Assembly (NCBI GenBank): GCA_037013495.1
Contig: CM072802.1
Coordinates: forward strand, 63,907,483-63,971,482
Length of the DNA: 64,000 bases
Origin: Hippophae tibetana
Lineage: Eukaryota > Streptophyta > Magnoliopsida > Rosales > Elaeagnaceae
Reading direction: 5' to 3'
The notes beneath the pieces are model-generated. The model saw only the letters and a list, made by a program, of their open reading frames with translations. It had not been told where the DNA came from and did no database searches. Below are positions 1-10,492 of the stretch, in pieces (positions within the stretch are counted from its first letter, which is position 1; every line of letters begins with the position of its first letter). A program made the position numbers and the translations under genes.

Positions 1-246
1 CACATAGTGGCACCCGAAAACGAGCATTCCTTGTCATCTTCTTATTTTTACCGTGTTAAACCTGATGTTTCGTAATCAATAAATCATAGAGGATGAAAGG
101 AATTGCGTCCAAAAATAACCGACAATTTTGGACGAATTTTATATTTTTCATGATTTTCTAGGAGTTCAAAAAATAACTAAAAATATTTCCCATGTCCATA
201 AGATTATTAAATTTTGGTGTATGTGATCAAATATTATTCCAAAAAG

Positions 247-570
247 GTGTGCAAAACATCGCCCAAGAATTCCATCGTTTGCACGAGTTTGCCCACGGGG
301 TGTTAGATATGCCTATCAATGCCCCACATAGTGGCACCCGAAAATGAGCATTCCTTGTCATCTTCGTATTTTTACCGTGACAAACCTGATTATTCGTGAT
401 CAATAAATCATAGAGGATGAAAGAAATTGCGTCCAACAAGAACCGACAATTTTGGACGAATTTTATATTTTTCATGATTTTTCGAGAGTTCAAAAAATAA
501 CTAAAAATACTTCCCATCTCCATAAGATTATGAAATTTTGTAGTATGTGATCAAATATTATTCCAAACAG
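247..570. repeat. Representative satellite monomer (A type, 324 bp)
   Basis: One unit is given as a reference, starting at gtgtgcaaaa. Landmarks in order are an EcoRI site (GAATTC, 267-272), a GC-rich core cccacgggg (292-300), the block cacatagtggcacccg, TGATCA (397-402), AATAAA (402-407), the segment gtccaacaagaaccgac, phased T- and A-tracts (468-507) and a second TGATCA (548-553). The next unit starts at 571, exactly 324 bp on. Since 324 is a multiple of three, all reading frames keep phase from one monomer to the next. No motif of a known promoter-driven gene or RNA gene is visible in the unit. The choice of start is arbitrary. Confidence 0.9.
468..507. other. Phased A/T-tract block, present in nearly every monomer
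   Basis: In this example T5 lies at 468-472 and 478-482, A6 at 492-497 and A5 at 503-507. Within each pair the tracts are about 10 to 10.5 bp apart, one helical turn. Such spacing is known to cause intrinsic curvature. The same arrangement appears in almost all monomers of both arrays; some variants shorten the second T-tract to four by reading gattttccgag. A role in nucleosome positioning is inference. Confidence 0.6.
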
Positions 571-3242
571 GTATGCAAAAAATGGATCAAGAATTCCATC
601 ATTTGCACGACTTTGCTCACGGGGTGTTAGACATGCCTATCAATGCCTCACATAGTGGCACCCGAAAACGAGCATTCCTTGTCATCTTCGTATTTTTACC
701 GTGCCAAACCTGATCTTTCATGATCAATAAATCATAGAGGATGAAAGGAATTGCTTCCAACAAGAATCGACAATTTAGAACGAATTTTATATTTTTCATG
801 ATTTTCCGAGAGTTCAAAAAATAACTAAAAATACTTCCAATGTCCATAAGATTATGAAATTTTGTAGTATGTGATGAAATATTATTCCAAACTGGTGTGC
901 AAAAAATCGATCAAGAATTCCATCGTTTGAACGAGTTTGCCCACGGGGTGTTAGATATGCCTATCAATGCCACACAAAGTGGCATCCGAAAACGAGCATT
1001 CCTTGTCATGTTTGTATTTTTATCGTGCCAAACTTGATATTTCGTGATCAATAAATCATAGAGGATGAAAGGAATTGCTTCCAACAAGAACCGACAATTT
1101 TGGACGAATTTTCTATTTTTCATGATTTTTCGAGACTTCAAAAAATAACTTATAATATTTCCCATGTCCATAAGATTATGAAACTTTGCAGTATGTGATC
1201 AAATATTATTCCAAACATATGCGCAAAAAATCGCTCAGGAATTCCATCGTTTGACATGAGTTTGCGCACGGGGTGTTAGACATGCCTATCAATGCCCCAC
1301 ATAGTGGCACCCGAAAACGAGCATTCTTTGTCATCTTCGTATTTTTACCGTGCCAAACCTGATATTTCGTGATCAATATATCATAGAGGATAAAAGGAAT
1401 TACGTCAAACAAGAACCGACAATTTTGGACGAATTTTCTATTTTTCATGATTTTATGAGAGTTCAAAAAATAACTAAAAATACTTCTCATGTCCATAATT
1501 TTATAAAACTTTGTATTATGTGATCAAATATTATTCCAAACAGGTGTGCAAAAAATCGCCCAAGAATTCCATCGTTTTCACGAGTTTGCCCACGGGGTGT
1601 TAGACATACCTATCAATGCCCCACATAGTGGCACCCGAAAACGAGCATTCCTTGTCATCTTCTTATTTTTACCGTGCAAAACCTGATGTTTCGTAATCAA
1701 TAAATCATAGAGGATGAAAGGAATTGCGTCCAACAAGAACAGACAATTTTGGACGAATTTTATATTTTTCATGATTTTCTGAGAGTTCAAAAAATAACTA
1801 AAAATATTTCCCATGTCCATAAGATTATTAAATTTTGGTGTATGTGATCAAATATTATTCCAAAAAGGTGTGCAAAACATCTCCCAAGAATTCCATCGTT
1901 TGCACGAGTTTGCCCACGGGGTGTTAGATATGCCTATCAATGCCCCACATAGTGGCAACCGAAAATGAGCATTCCTTGTCATCTTCGTATTTTTACCGTG
2001 ATAAACCTGATTATTCGTGATCAATAAATCATAGAGGATAAAAGGAATTGCGTCCAACAAGAACCGACAATTTTGGACGAATTTTATATTTTTCATGATT
2101 TTTCGAGAGTTCAAAAAATAACTAAAAATACTTCCCATCTCCATAAGATTATGAAATTTTGTAGTATGTGATCAAATATTATTCCAAACAAGTGTGCAAA
2201 AAATGGATCAAGAATTCCATCATTTGCACGACTTTGCTCACGGGGTGTTAGACATGCCTATCAATGCCTCACATAGTGGCACCCGAAAACGATCATTCCT
2301 TGTCATCTTCGTATTTTTACCTTGCCAAACCTGATCTTTCATGATCAATAAATTATAGAGGATGAAAGGAATTGCTTCCAACAAGAATCGACAATTTTGA
2401 ACGAATTTTATATTTTTCATGATTTTCCAAGAGTTCAAAAAATAACTAAAAATACTTCCAATGTCCATAAGATTATGAAATTTTGTAGTATGTGATGAAA
2501 TATTATTCCAAACTGGTGTGCAAAAAATCGATCAAGAATTCCATCGTTTGCACGAGTTTGCCCACGGGGTGTTAGATATGCCTATCAATGCCACACATAA
2601 TGGCACCCGAAAACGAGCATTCCTTGTCATCTTTGTATTTTTATCGTGCCAAACTTGATATTTCGTGATCAATAAATCATAGAGGATGAAAGGAATTGCT
2701 TCCAACAAGAACCGACAATTTTGGACGAATTTTATATTTTTCATGATTTTTCGAGACTTCAAAAAATAACTTATAATATTTCCCATGTCCATAAGATTAT
2801 GAAACTTTGCAGTATGTGATCAAATATTATTCCAAACATATGCGCAAAAAATCGCTCAAGAATTCCATCGTTTGACATGAGTTTGCGCACGGGGTGTTAG
2901 ACATGCCTATCAATGCCCCACATAGTGGCACCCGAAAACGAGCATTCTTTGTCATCTTCGTATTTTTACCGTGCCAAACCTGATATTTCGTGATCAATAT
3001 ATCATAGAGGATAAAAGGAATTACGTCAAACAAGAACCGACAATTTTGGACGAATTTTCTATTTTTCATGATTTTATGAGAGTTCAAAAAATAACTAAAA
3101 ATACTTCTCATGTCCATAATTTTATAAAACTTTGTATTATGTGATCAAATATTATTCCAAACAGGTGTGCAAAAAATCGCCCAAGAATTCCATCGTTTTC
3201 ACGAGTTTGCCCACGGGGTGTTAGACATACCTATCAATGCCC

Positions 3243-6159
3243 CACATAGTGGCACCCGAAAACGAGCATTCCTTGTCATCTTCTTATTTTTACCGTGTTA
3301 AACCTGATGTTTCGTAATCAATAAATCATAGAGGATGAAAGGAATTGCGTCCAAAAATAACCGACAATTTTGGACGAATTTTATATTTTTCATGATTTTC
3401 TAGGAGTTCAAAAAATAACTAAAAATATTTCCCATGTCCATAAGATTATTAAATTTTGGTGTATGTGATCAAATATTATTCCAAAAAGGTGTGCAAAACA
3501 TCGCCCAAGAATTCCATCGTTTGCACGAGTTTGCCCACGGGGTGTTAGATATGCCTATCAATGCCCCACATAGTGGCACCCGAAAATGAGCATTCCTTGT
3601 CATCTTCGTATTTTTACCGTGACAAACCTGATTATTCGTGATCAATAAATCATAGAGGATGAAAGAAATTGCGTCCAACAAGAACCGACAATTTTGGACG
3701 AATTTTATATTTTTCATGATTTTTCGAGAGTTCAAAAAATAACTAAAAATACTTCCCATCTCCATAAGATTATGAAATTTTGTAGTATGTGATCAAATAT
3801 TATTCCAAACAGGTGTGCAAAAAATGGATCAAGAATTCTATCATTTGCACGACTTTGCTCACGGGGTGTTAGACATGCCTATCAATGCCTCACATAGTGG
3901 CACCCGAAAACGAGCATTCCTTGTCATCTTCGTATTTTTACCGTGCCAAACCTGATCTTTCATGATCAATAAATCATAGAGGATGAAAGGAATTGCTTCC
4001 AACAAGAATCGACAATTTTGAACGAATTTTATATTTTTCATGATTTTCCGAGAGTTCAAAAAATAACTAAAAATACTTCCAATGTCCATAAGATTATGAA
4101 ATTTTGTAGTATGTGATGAAATATTATTCCAAACTGGTGTGCAAAAAATCGATCAAGAATTCCATCGTTTGCATGAGTTTGCCCACGGGGTGTTAGACAT
4201 GCCTATCAATGCCCCACATAGTGGCACCCGAAAACGAGCATTCTTTGTCATCTTCGTATTTTTACCGTGCCAAACCTGATATTTCGTGATCAATATATCA
4301 TAGAGGATAAAAGGAATTACGTCAAACAAGAACCGACAATTTTGGACGAATTTTCTATTTTTCATGATTTTATGAGAGTTCAAAAAATAACTAAAAATAC
4401 TTCTCATGTCCATAATTTTATAAAACTTTGTATTATGTGATCAAATATTATTCCAAACAGGTGTGCAAAAAATCGCCCAAGAATTCCATCGTTTTCACGA
4501 GTTTGCCCACGGGGTGTTAGACATACCTATCAATGCCCCACATAGTGGCACCCGAAAACGAGCATTCCTTGTCATCTTCTTATTTTTACCGTGCAAAACC
4601 TGATGTTTCGTAATCAATAAATCATAGAGGATGAAAGGAATTGCGTCCAACAAGAACAGACAATTTTGGACGAATTTTATATTTTTCATGATTTTCTGAG
4701 AGTTCAAAAAATAACTAAAAATATTTCCCATGTCCATAAGATTATTAAATTTTGGTGTATGTGATCAAATATTATTCCAAAAAGGTGTGCAAAACATCTC
4801 CCAAGAATTCCATCGTTTGCACGAGTTTGCCCACGGGGTGTTAGATATGCCTATCAATGCCCCACATAGTGGCAACCGAAAATGAGCATTCCTTGTCATC
4901 TTCGTATTTTTACCGTGATAAACCTGATTATTCGTGATCAATAAATCATAGAGGATAAAAGGAATTGCGTCCAACAAGAACCGACAATTTTGGACGAATT
5001 TTATATTTTTCATGATTTTTCGAGAGTTCAAAAAATAACTAAAAATACTTCCCATCTCCATAAGATTATGAAATTTTGTAGTATGTGATCAAATATTATT
5101 CCAAACAAGTGTGCAAAAAATGGATCAAGAATTCCATCATTTGCACGACTTTGCTCACGGGGTGTTAGACATGCCTATCAATGCCTCACATAGTGGCACC
5201 CGAAAACGATCATTCCTTGTCATCTTCGTATTTTTACCTTGCCAAACCTGATCTTTCATGATCAATAAATTATAGAGGATGAAAGGAATTGCTTCCAACA
5301 AGAATCGACAATTTTGAACGAATTTTATATTTTTCATGATTTTCCAAGAGTTCAAAAAATAACTAAAAATACTTCCAATGTCCATAAGATTATGAAATTT
5401 TGTAGTATGTGATGAAATATTATTCCAAACTGGTGTGCAAAAAATCGATCAAGAATTCCATCGTTTGCACGAGTTTGCCCACGGGGTGTTAGATATGCCT
5501 ATCAATGCCACACATAATGGCACCCGAAAACGAGCATTCCTTGTCATCTTTGTATTTTTATCGTGCCAAACTTGATATTTCGTGATCAATAAATCATAGA
5601 GGATGAAAGGAATTGCTTCCAACAAGAACCGACAATTTTGGACGAATTTTATATTTTTCATGATTTTTCGAGACTTCAAAAAATAACTTATAATATTTCC
5701 CATGTCCATAAGATTATGAAACTTTGCAGTATGTGATCAAATATTATTCCAAACATATGCGCAAAAAATCGCTCAAGAATTCCATCGTTTGACATGAGTT
5801 TGCGCACGGGGTGTTAGACATGCCTATCAATGCCCCACATAGTGGCACCCGAAAACGAGCATTCTTTGTCATCTTCGTATTTTTACCGTGCCAAACCTGA
5901 TATTTCGTGATCAATATATCATAGAGGATAAAAGGAATTACGTCAAACAAGAACCGACAATTTTGGACGAATTTTCTATTTTTCATGATTTTATGAGAGT
6001 TCAAAAAATAACTAAAAATACTTCTCATGTCCATAATTTTATAAAACTTTGTATTATGTGATCAAATATTATTCCAAACAGGTGTGCAAAAAATCGCCCA
6101 AGAATTCCATCGTTTTCACGAGTTTGCCCACGGGGTGTTAGACATACCTATCAATGCCC
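3243..6159. repeat. 10-mer higher-order repeat, copy 2, with one monomer deleted (9-mer)
   Basis: This copy is 2,917 bp, 325 bp shorter than copy 1. It matches copy 1 at offset 3,242 up to about 4183 and at offset 2,917 from about 4198 onward. The difference is exactly one D-sized monomer. Outside the fusion, the translated frames of A', B', C' and D' are the same as in copy 1, so the duplication is recent. Confidence 0.88.
4137..4460. repeat. Hybrid C/D monomer at a deletion junction
   Basis: The left part is C type (atcgatcaag, then tttgcccac) and the right part is D type (gttagacatg, attctttgtc, acgtcaaac). The last C-specific base is 4183 and the first D-specific base is 4198. The exchange therefore lies in 4184-4197, within cacggggtgttaga. 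This is the expected product of unequal crossing over between neighbouring C and D monomers. Confidence 0.85.
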
Positions 6160-9100
6160 CACATAGTGGCACCCGAAAACGAGCATTCCTTGTCATCTTC
6201 TTATTTTTACCGTGTTAAACCTGATGTTTCGTAATCAATAAATCATAGAGGATGAAAGGAATTGCGTCCAAAAATAACCGACAATTTTGGACGAATTTTA
6301 TATTTTTCATGATTTTCTAGGAGTTCAAAAAATAACTAAAAATATTTCCCATGTCCATAAGATTATTAAATTTTGGTGTATGTGATCAAATATTATTCCA
6401 AAAAGGTGTGCAAAACATCGCCCAAGAATTCCATCGTTTGCACGAGTTTGCCCACGGGGTGTTAGATATGCCTATCAATGCCCCACATAGTGGCACCCGA
6501 AAATGAGCATTCCTTGTCATCTTCGTATTTTTACCGTGACAAACCTGATTATTCGTGATCAATAAATCATAGAGGATGAAAGAAATTGCGTCCAACAAGA
6601 ACCGACAATTTTGGACGAATTTTATATTTTTCATGATTTTTCGAGAGTTCAAAAAATAACTAAAAATACTTCCCATCTCCATAAGATTATGAAATTTTGT
6701 AGTATGTGATCAAATATTATTCCAAACAGGTGTGCAAAAAATGGATCAAGAATTCTATCATTTGCACGACTTTGCTCACGGGGTGTTAGACATGCCTATC
6801 AATGCCTCACATAGTGGCACCCGAAAACGAGCATTCCTTGTCATCTTCGTATTTTTACCGTGCCAAACCTGATCTTTCATGATCAATAAATCATAGAGGA
6901 TGAAAGGAATTGCTTCCAACAAGAATCGACAATTTTGAACGAATTTTATATTTTTCATGATTTTCCGAGAGTTCAAAAAATAACTAAAAATACTTCCAAT
7001 GTCCATAAGATTATGAAATTTTGTAGTATGTGATGAAATATTATTCCAAACTGGTGTGCAAAAAATCGATCAAGAACTCCATCGTTTGCATGAGTTTGCC
7101 CACGGGGTGTTAGATATGCCTATCAATGCCACACATAGTGGCACCCGAAAACGAGCATTCCTTGTCATCTTTGTATTTTTATCGTGCCAAACTTGATATT
7201 TCGTGATCAATAAATCATAGAGGATGAAAGGAATTGCTTCCAACAAGAACCGACAATTTTGGACGAATTTTCTATTTTTCATGATTTTTCGAGACTTCAA
7301 AAAATAACTTATAATATTTGCCATGTCCATAAGATTATGAAACTTTGCAGTATGTGATCAAATATTATTCCAAACATATGCGCAAAAAATCGCTCAAGAA
7401 TTCCATCGTTTGACATGAGTTTGCGCACGGGGTGTTAGACATGCCTATCAATGCCCCCACATAGTGGCACCCGAAAACGAGCATTCTTTGTCATCTTCGT
7501 ATTTTTACCGTGCCAAACCTGATATTTCGTGATCAATATATCATAGAGGATAAAAGGAATTACGTCAAACAAGAACCGACAATTTTGGACGAATTTTCTA
7601 TTTTTCATGATTTTATGAGAGTTCAAAAAATAACTAAAAATACTTCTCATGTCCATAATTTTATAAAACTTTGTATTATGTGATCAAATATTATTCCAAA
7701 ATGGTGTGCAAAAAATCGCCCAAGAATTCCATCGTTTTCATGAGTTTGCCCACGGGGTGTTAGACATACATATCAATGCCCCACATAGTGGCACCCGAAA
7801 ACGAGCATTCCTTGTCATCTTCTTATTTTTACCGTGGAAAACCTGATGTTTCGTAATCAATAAATCATAGAGAATGAAAGGAATTGCGTCCAACAAGAAC
7901 AGACAATTTTGGACGAATTTTATATTTTTCATGATTTTCTGAGAGTTCAAAAAATAACTAAAAATATTTCCCATGTCCATAAGATTATTAAATTTTGGTG
8001 TATGTGATCAAATATTATTCCAAAAAGGTGTGCAAAACATCTCCCAAGAATTCCATCGTTTGCACGAGTTTGCCCACGGGGTGTTAGATATGCCTATCAA
8101 TGCCCCACATAGTGGCAACCGAAAATGAGCATTCCTTGTCATCTTCGTATTTTTACCGTGACAAACCTGATTATTCGTGATCAATAAATCATAGAGGATG
8201 AAAGGAATTGCGTCCAACAAGAATTGACAATTTTGGACGAATTTTATATTTTTCATGATTTTTCGAGAGTTCAAAAAATAACTAAAAATACTTCCCATCT
8301 CCATAAGATTATGAAATTTTGTAGTATTTTATCAAATATTATTCCAAACAGGTGTGAAAAAAATGGATCAAGAATTCCATCATTTGCACGACTTTGCTCA
8401 CGGGGTGTTAGACATGCCTATCAATGCCTCACATAGTGGCACCCGAAAACGATCATTCCTTGTCATCTTCGTATTTTTACCGTGCCAAACCTGATCTTTC
8501 ATGATCAATAAATCATAGAGGATGAAAGGAATTGCTTCAAACAAGAATCGACAATTTTGAACGAATTTTATATTTTTCATGATTTTCCAAGAGTTCAAAA
8601 AATAACTAAAAATACTTCCAATGTCCATAAGATTATGAAATTTTGTAGTATGTGATGAAATATTATTCCAAACTGGTGTGCAAAAAATCGATCAAGAATT
8701 CCATCGTTTGCACGAGTTTGCCCACGGGGTGTTAGATATGCCTATCAATGCCACACATAATGTTACCCGAAAACGAGCATTCCTTGTCATCTTTGTATTT
8801 TTATCGTGCCAAATTTGATATTTCGTGATCAATAAATCATAGAGGATGAAAGGAATTGCTTCCAACAAGAACCGACAATTTTGGACGAATTTTCTATTTT
8901 TCATGATTTTTCGAGACTTCAAAAAATAACTTATAATATTTCCCATGTCCATAAGATTATGAAACTTTGCAGTATGTGATCAAATATTATTCCAAACATT
9001 TGCGCAAAAAATCGCTCAAGAATTCCATCGTTTGACATGAGTTTGCGCACGGGGTGTTAGACATGCCTATCAATGCCCCACATAATGGCACCCGAAAACG

Positions 9101-9402
9101 AGCATTCTTTGTCATCTTCGTATTTTTACCGTGCCAAACCTGATATTTCATGATCAATAAATCATAGAGGATATGAGGAATTACGTCAAACAAGAACCGA
9201 CAATTTTGGACGAATTTTCTATTTTTCATGATTTTATGAGAGTTCAAAAAATAACTAAAAATACTTCTCATGTCCATAATTTTATAAAACTTTGTATTAT
9301 GTGATCAAATATTATTCCAAACAGGTGTGCAAAAAATCGCCCAAGAATTCCATCGTTTTCACGAGTTTGCCCACGGGGTGTTAGACATGCCTATCAATGC
9401 CC
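6160..9402. repeat. 10-mer higher-order repeat, copy 3
   Basis: This copy has ten monomers and 3,243 bp. It carries one extra C in the D monomer (atgccccca, about 7450-7460), which shifts the minus-strand frame. It is more diverged than copies 1 and 2, especially in its second half. Examples are aagaactcc at 7075, which loses an EcoRI site, aaaatggtg at 7700, and aatgttacccg at about 8760. Confidence 0.82.
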
Positions 9403-9698
9403 CACATAGTGGCACCTGAAAACGAGCATTCCTTGTCATCTTCTTATTTGTACCGTGCAAAACCTCATGTTTCGTAATCAATAAATCATAGAGGATGAAA
9501 GGAATTGCGTCCAAAAAGAACTGACAATTTTGGACGAATTTTATATTTTTCATGATTTTCCGAGAGTTCAAAAAATAACTAAAAATATTTCCCGTGTCCA
9601 TAAGATTATGAAATTTTGGTGTGTGTGATCAAATATTATACCAAAAAGGTGTGCAAAACATCGCCCAAGAATTCCATCGTTTGCAGGAGTTTTCCCAC
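9403..9698. repeat. Truncated end of the left array (E then partial A)
   Basis: An E-type monomer runs into about 100 bp of A type, recognised by aaattttggtg and gtgcaaaacatcgccc. The array stops at tttcccac, just before the ggggtgttag that should follow. This stretch has many private changes, such as ggcacctgaa, ttatttgtacc, aaacctcatg, gtgtgtgtgat and ttgcaggag. It has probably escaped recent homogenisation. Confidence 0.85.
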
Positions 9699-9703
9699 TG
9701 ATG

Positions 9704-9720
9704 AGTGCTCAAAAAGCACT
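9704..9720. other. Hairpin at the LTR 5' end
   Basis: The sequence is agtgct, caaaa, agcact: a perfect 6-bp stem with a 5-nt loop, starting five bases inside the element. Its role is unknown. Integrase recognition is possible but not shown. Confidence 0.5.
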
Positions 9721-9980
9721 AAAATAACCATGATTTTATGCACATTAATTGATTAAAAATATATATATTAATATGTTTTATCATATATTTATATAAATTT
9801 GTTTTTTTCGGAATCACGGGTATTTTTATTGTTTTTAAGGTATTTTGGCTTAAAAACGCAACTTAAAAACTCAAAGAGAAATACTGGAAGCAATACATCA
9901 CAAATATATTAATAAATAAATGGGGAAAGGTCAACAAATATGAAAAAATTGGACAAAATGGGTCAAAAATTTCAAAAAGG

Positions 9981-10140
9981 CGAAAATCGCGACCAACTGC
10001 CCAGTCGCGCGCGCAACCGAACGCCCCAGCCCGCGCGCCCCAGCGCGCGGGCACTGTTCACGCGCACCGAGCTGCGCGCAGCGACAGCCCCCCGCGCGCG
10101 CGCACAGCGCCCAGCAGCCCTCCTCCGCGCGCCCAACGCC
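9981..10140. other. CpG-rich block in U3
   Basis: About 160 bp is dominated by CG and GC steps (runs such as gcgcgcgc) inside a strongly AT-rich window. It lies directly upstream of the promoter boxes. The open frames across it (about 60 to 80 codons on both strands, rich in Arg, Ala and Pro) are those expected from such composition, and I do not call them genes. Alternating CG can form Z-DNA and is a dense target for CG methylation. Confidence 0.7.
10029..10052. other. GC-rich perfect hairpin
   Basis: gcccgcgcgc (10029-10038) pairs with gcgcgcgggc (10043-10052) around a 4-nt loop (ccca). This is a 10-bp all-GC stem inside the CpG-rich block. Confidence 0.6.
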
Positions 10141-10156
10141 TTTTCTCCCCATTTTT

Positions 10157-10162
10157 CACGTG
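10157..10162. promoter_or_regulatory. G-box CACGTG
   Basis: A palindromic CACGTG lies 111 bp upstream of the TATA box. It is a known binding core for plant bZIP and bHLH factors. A chance match is possible, but it sits beside three further ACGT elements. Confidence 0.5.
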
Positions 10163-10174
10163 CAGCCGCCCACA

Positions 10175-10205
10175 TGACGTCATGTTGACGTCATTAATGA
10201 CGTCA
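10175..10205. promoter_or_regulatory. Three TGACGTCA boxes
   Basis: Perfect TGACGTCA palindromes lie at 10175-10182, 10186-10193 and 10198-10205. Their starts are 11 and 12 bp apart, roughly one helical turn. TGACG and TGACGTCA are binding sites of TGA/CRE-type bZIP factors and are the basis of as-1-like elements in plant stress-responsive and viral or retroelement promoters. The cluster is 68 to 98 bp upstream of the TATA box, a normal place for an activating element. I infer bZIP-dependent activation of this LTR. Confidence 0.72.
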
Positions 10206-10272
10206 ACAATTCCAATAAGCGTTTTTACATTTTTTAACATTTTTTTACTCATTTTTTCTCTCCATCCTCACC

Positions 10273-10280
10273 TATAAATA
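10273..10280 (+). promoter_or_regulatory. TATA box of the LTR promoter
   Basis: cctataaataccccc is a strong plant-type TATA box on the plus strand. It is followed by C- and CT-rich sequence. Transcription would be expected to start about 30 bp downstream, near 10305-10315 (caccttcaaaacacac), and run rightward toward the satellite. Confidence 0.72.
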
Positions 10281-10310
10281 CCCCCTTCCCTTCACTTCAA
10301 ACCACACCTT

Positions 10311-10350
10311 CAAAACACACTTCTCTCTTCTTTCTTTCTCTCTTTTCTTA
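10311..10350 (+). promoter_or_regulatory. CT-rich leader
   Basis: A pyrimidine run (ttctctcttctttctttctc and on) starts about 40 bp after the TATA box. Such leaders are common just after the start site of plant genes and LTR elements. The likely start of the R region is nearby. Confidence 0.5.
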
Positions 10351-10421
10351 GATTTTTAGTTTTTCTTAGTTTTTCTTATGTTTTCTTAGTTTTTAGCTTT
10401 TCTTAGTTAATTTCTCTTAGA
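10344..10421 (+). repeat. Short irregular TTTTCTTAG repeats
   Basis: Variants of ttttcttag/ttttagtt recur six or more times, for example at 10344, 10361, 10371, 10382 and 10400. This looks like slippage-derived low-complexity sequence in the presumed untranslated leader. Confidence 0.55.
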
Positions 10422-10427
10422 TTTAGA

Positions 10428-10450
10428 GTTCTTCCCTTTTTGGGAAGAAC
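10428..10450 (+). other. Perfect hairpin before the poly(A) signal
   Basis: gttcttccc (10428-10436) pairs with gggaagaac (10442-10450) around ttttt, a 9-bp stem and 5-nt loop. It lies 37 bp upstream of AATAAA, inside the presumed R region. Stem-loops in R often bring the poly(A) signal into position or act in strand transfer. That role here is inference. Confidence 0.55.
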
Positions 10451-10486
10451 TAATTATGTTTTTGTAATATTTTAGCTCTTTGATTC

Positions 10487-10492
10487 AATAAA
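10487..10492 (+). promoter_or_regulatory. Polyadenylation signal AATAAA of the LTR
   Basis: AATAAA in gattcaataaatggg lies about 210 bp downstream of the TATA box, after the hairpin. This fits the end of an R region. T-rich and GT-containing sequence follows (ggagtttttcc, about 10515). Confidence 0.5.

Larger units (their letters stand above)
1..3242. repeat. 10-mer higher-order repeat, copy 1
   Basis: Position 1 matches position 3243 and the two sequences run in parallel, an offset of 3,242 bp for ten monomers. The two 5-mers inside are related but distinct. The A monomer at 227 and the A' monomer at 1848 differ at fixed sites, and only the E' monomer (1-226 and 3118-3468) reads accgtgttaaacc and tccaaaaataacc. 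Variants within the 5-mer therefore make a 10-mer the true homogenised unit. Confidence 0.88.
1..9698. repeat. Left satellite array, ~324-bp monomer, types A-E
   Basis: About 30 tandem monomers fill this block with no spacer. Landmarks such as gtgtgcaaaa, agaattcc, cacatagtggcacc and ttcaaaaaataac recur every 324 bp. Five monomer types follow each other in fixed order. Example positions are A at about 227, B at 617, C at 911, D at 1206 and E at 1578. The order then repeats with an offset of 1,621 bp. D is 325 bp long because it reads tttgacatgag where the others read tttgcacgag. C is marked by tcatctttgt and tatcgtgccaaacttg. D is marked by attctttgtc and acgtcaaacaag. The minus strand carries recurrent open frames of 76 to 98 codons, one per monomer. 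I treat these as a by-product of the repeat. The window starts inside an E-type monomer, so the array continues to the left. Confidence 0.97.

Noticed and set aside
402..407. AATAAA in each monomer as a set of true gene ends
   Set aside because: There are no genes upstream. It is simply part of the monomer (caataaatcatag). It may still act on read-through transcripts from the LTR.
247..570. CENP-B box in the monomer
   Set aside because: No match to the nTTCGnnnnAnnCGGGn pattern that I can find on either strand of the typical monomer. The cacgggg core lacks the TTCG part at the right distance.
9863..10252. Overlapping open frames of about 63 to 82 codons on both strands
   Set aside because: They cover the CpG-rich block, where stop codons are rare. 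Products are low-complexity Arg/Ala/Pro-rich with no known motif. The region is upstream of the TATA box.
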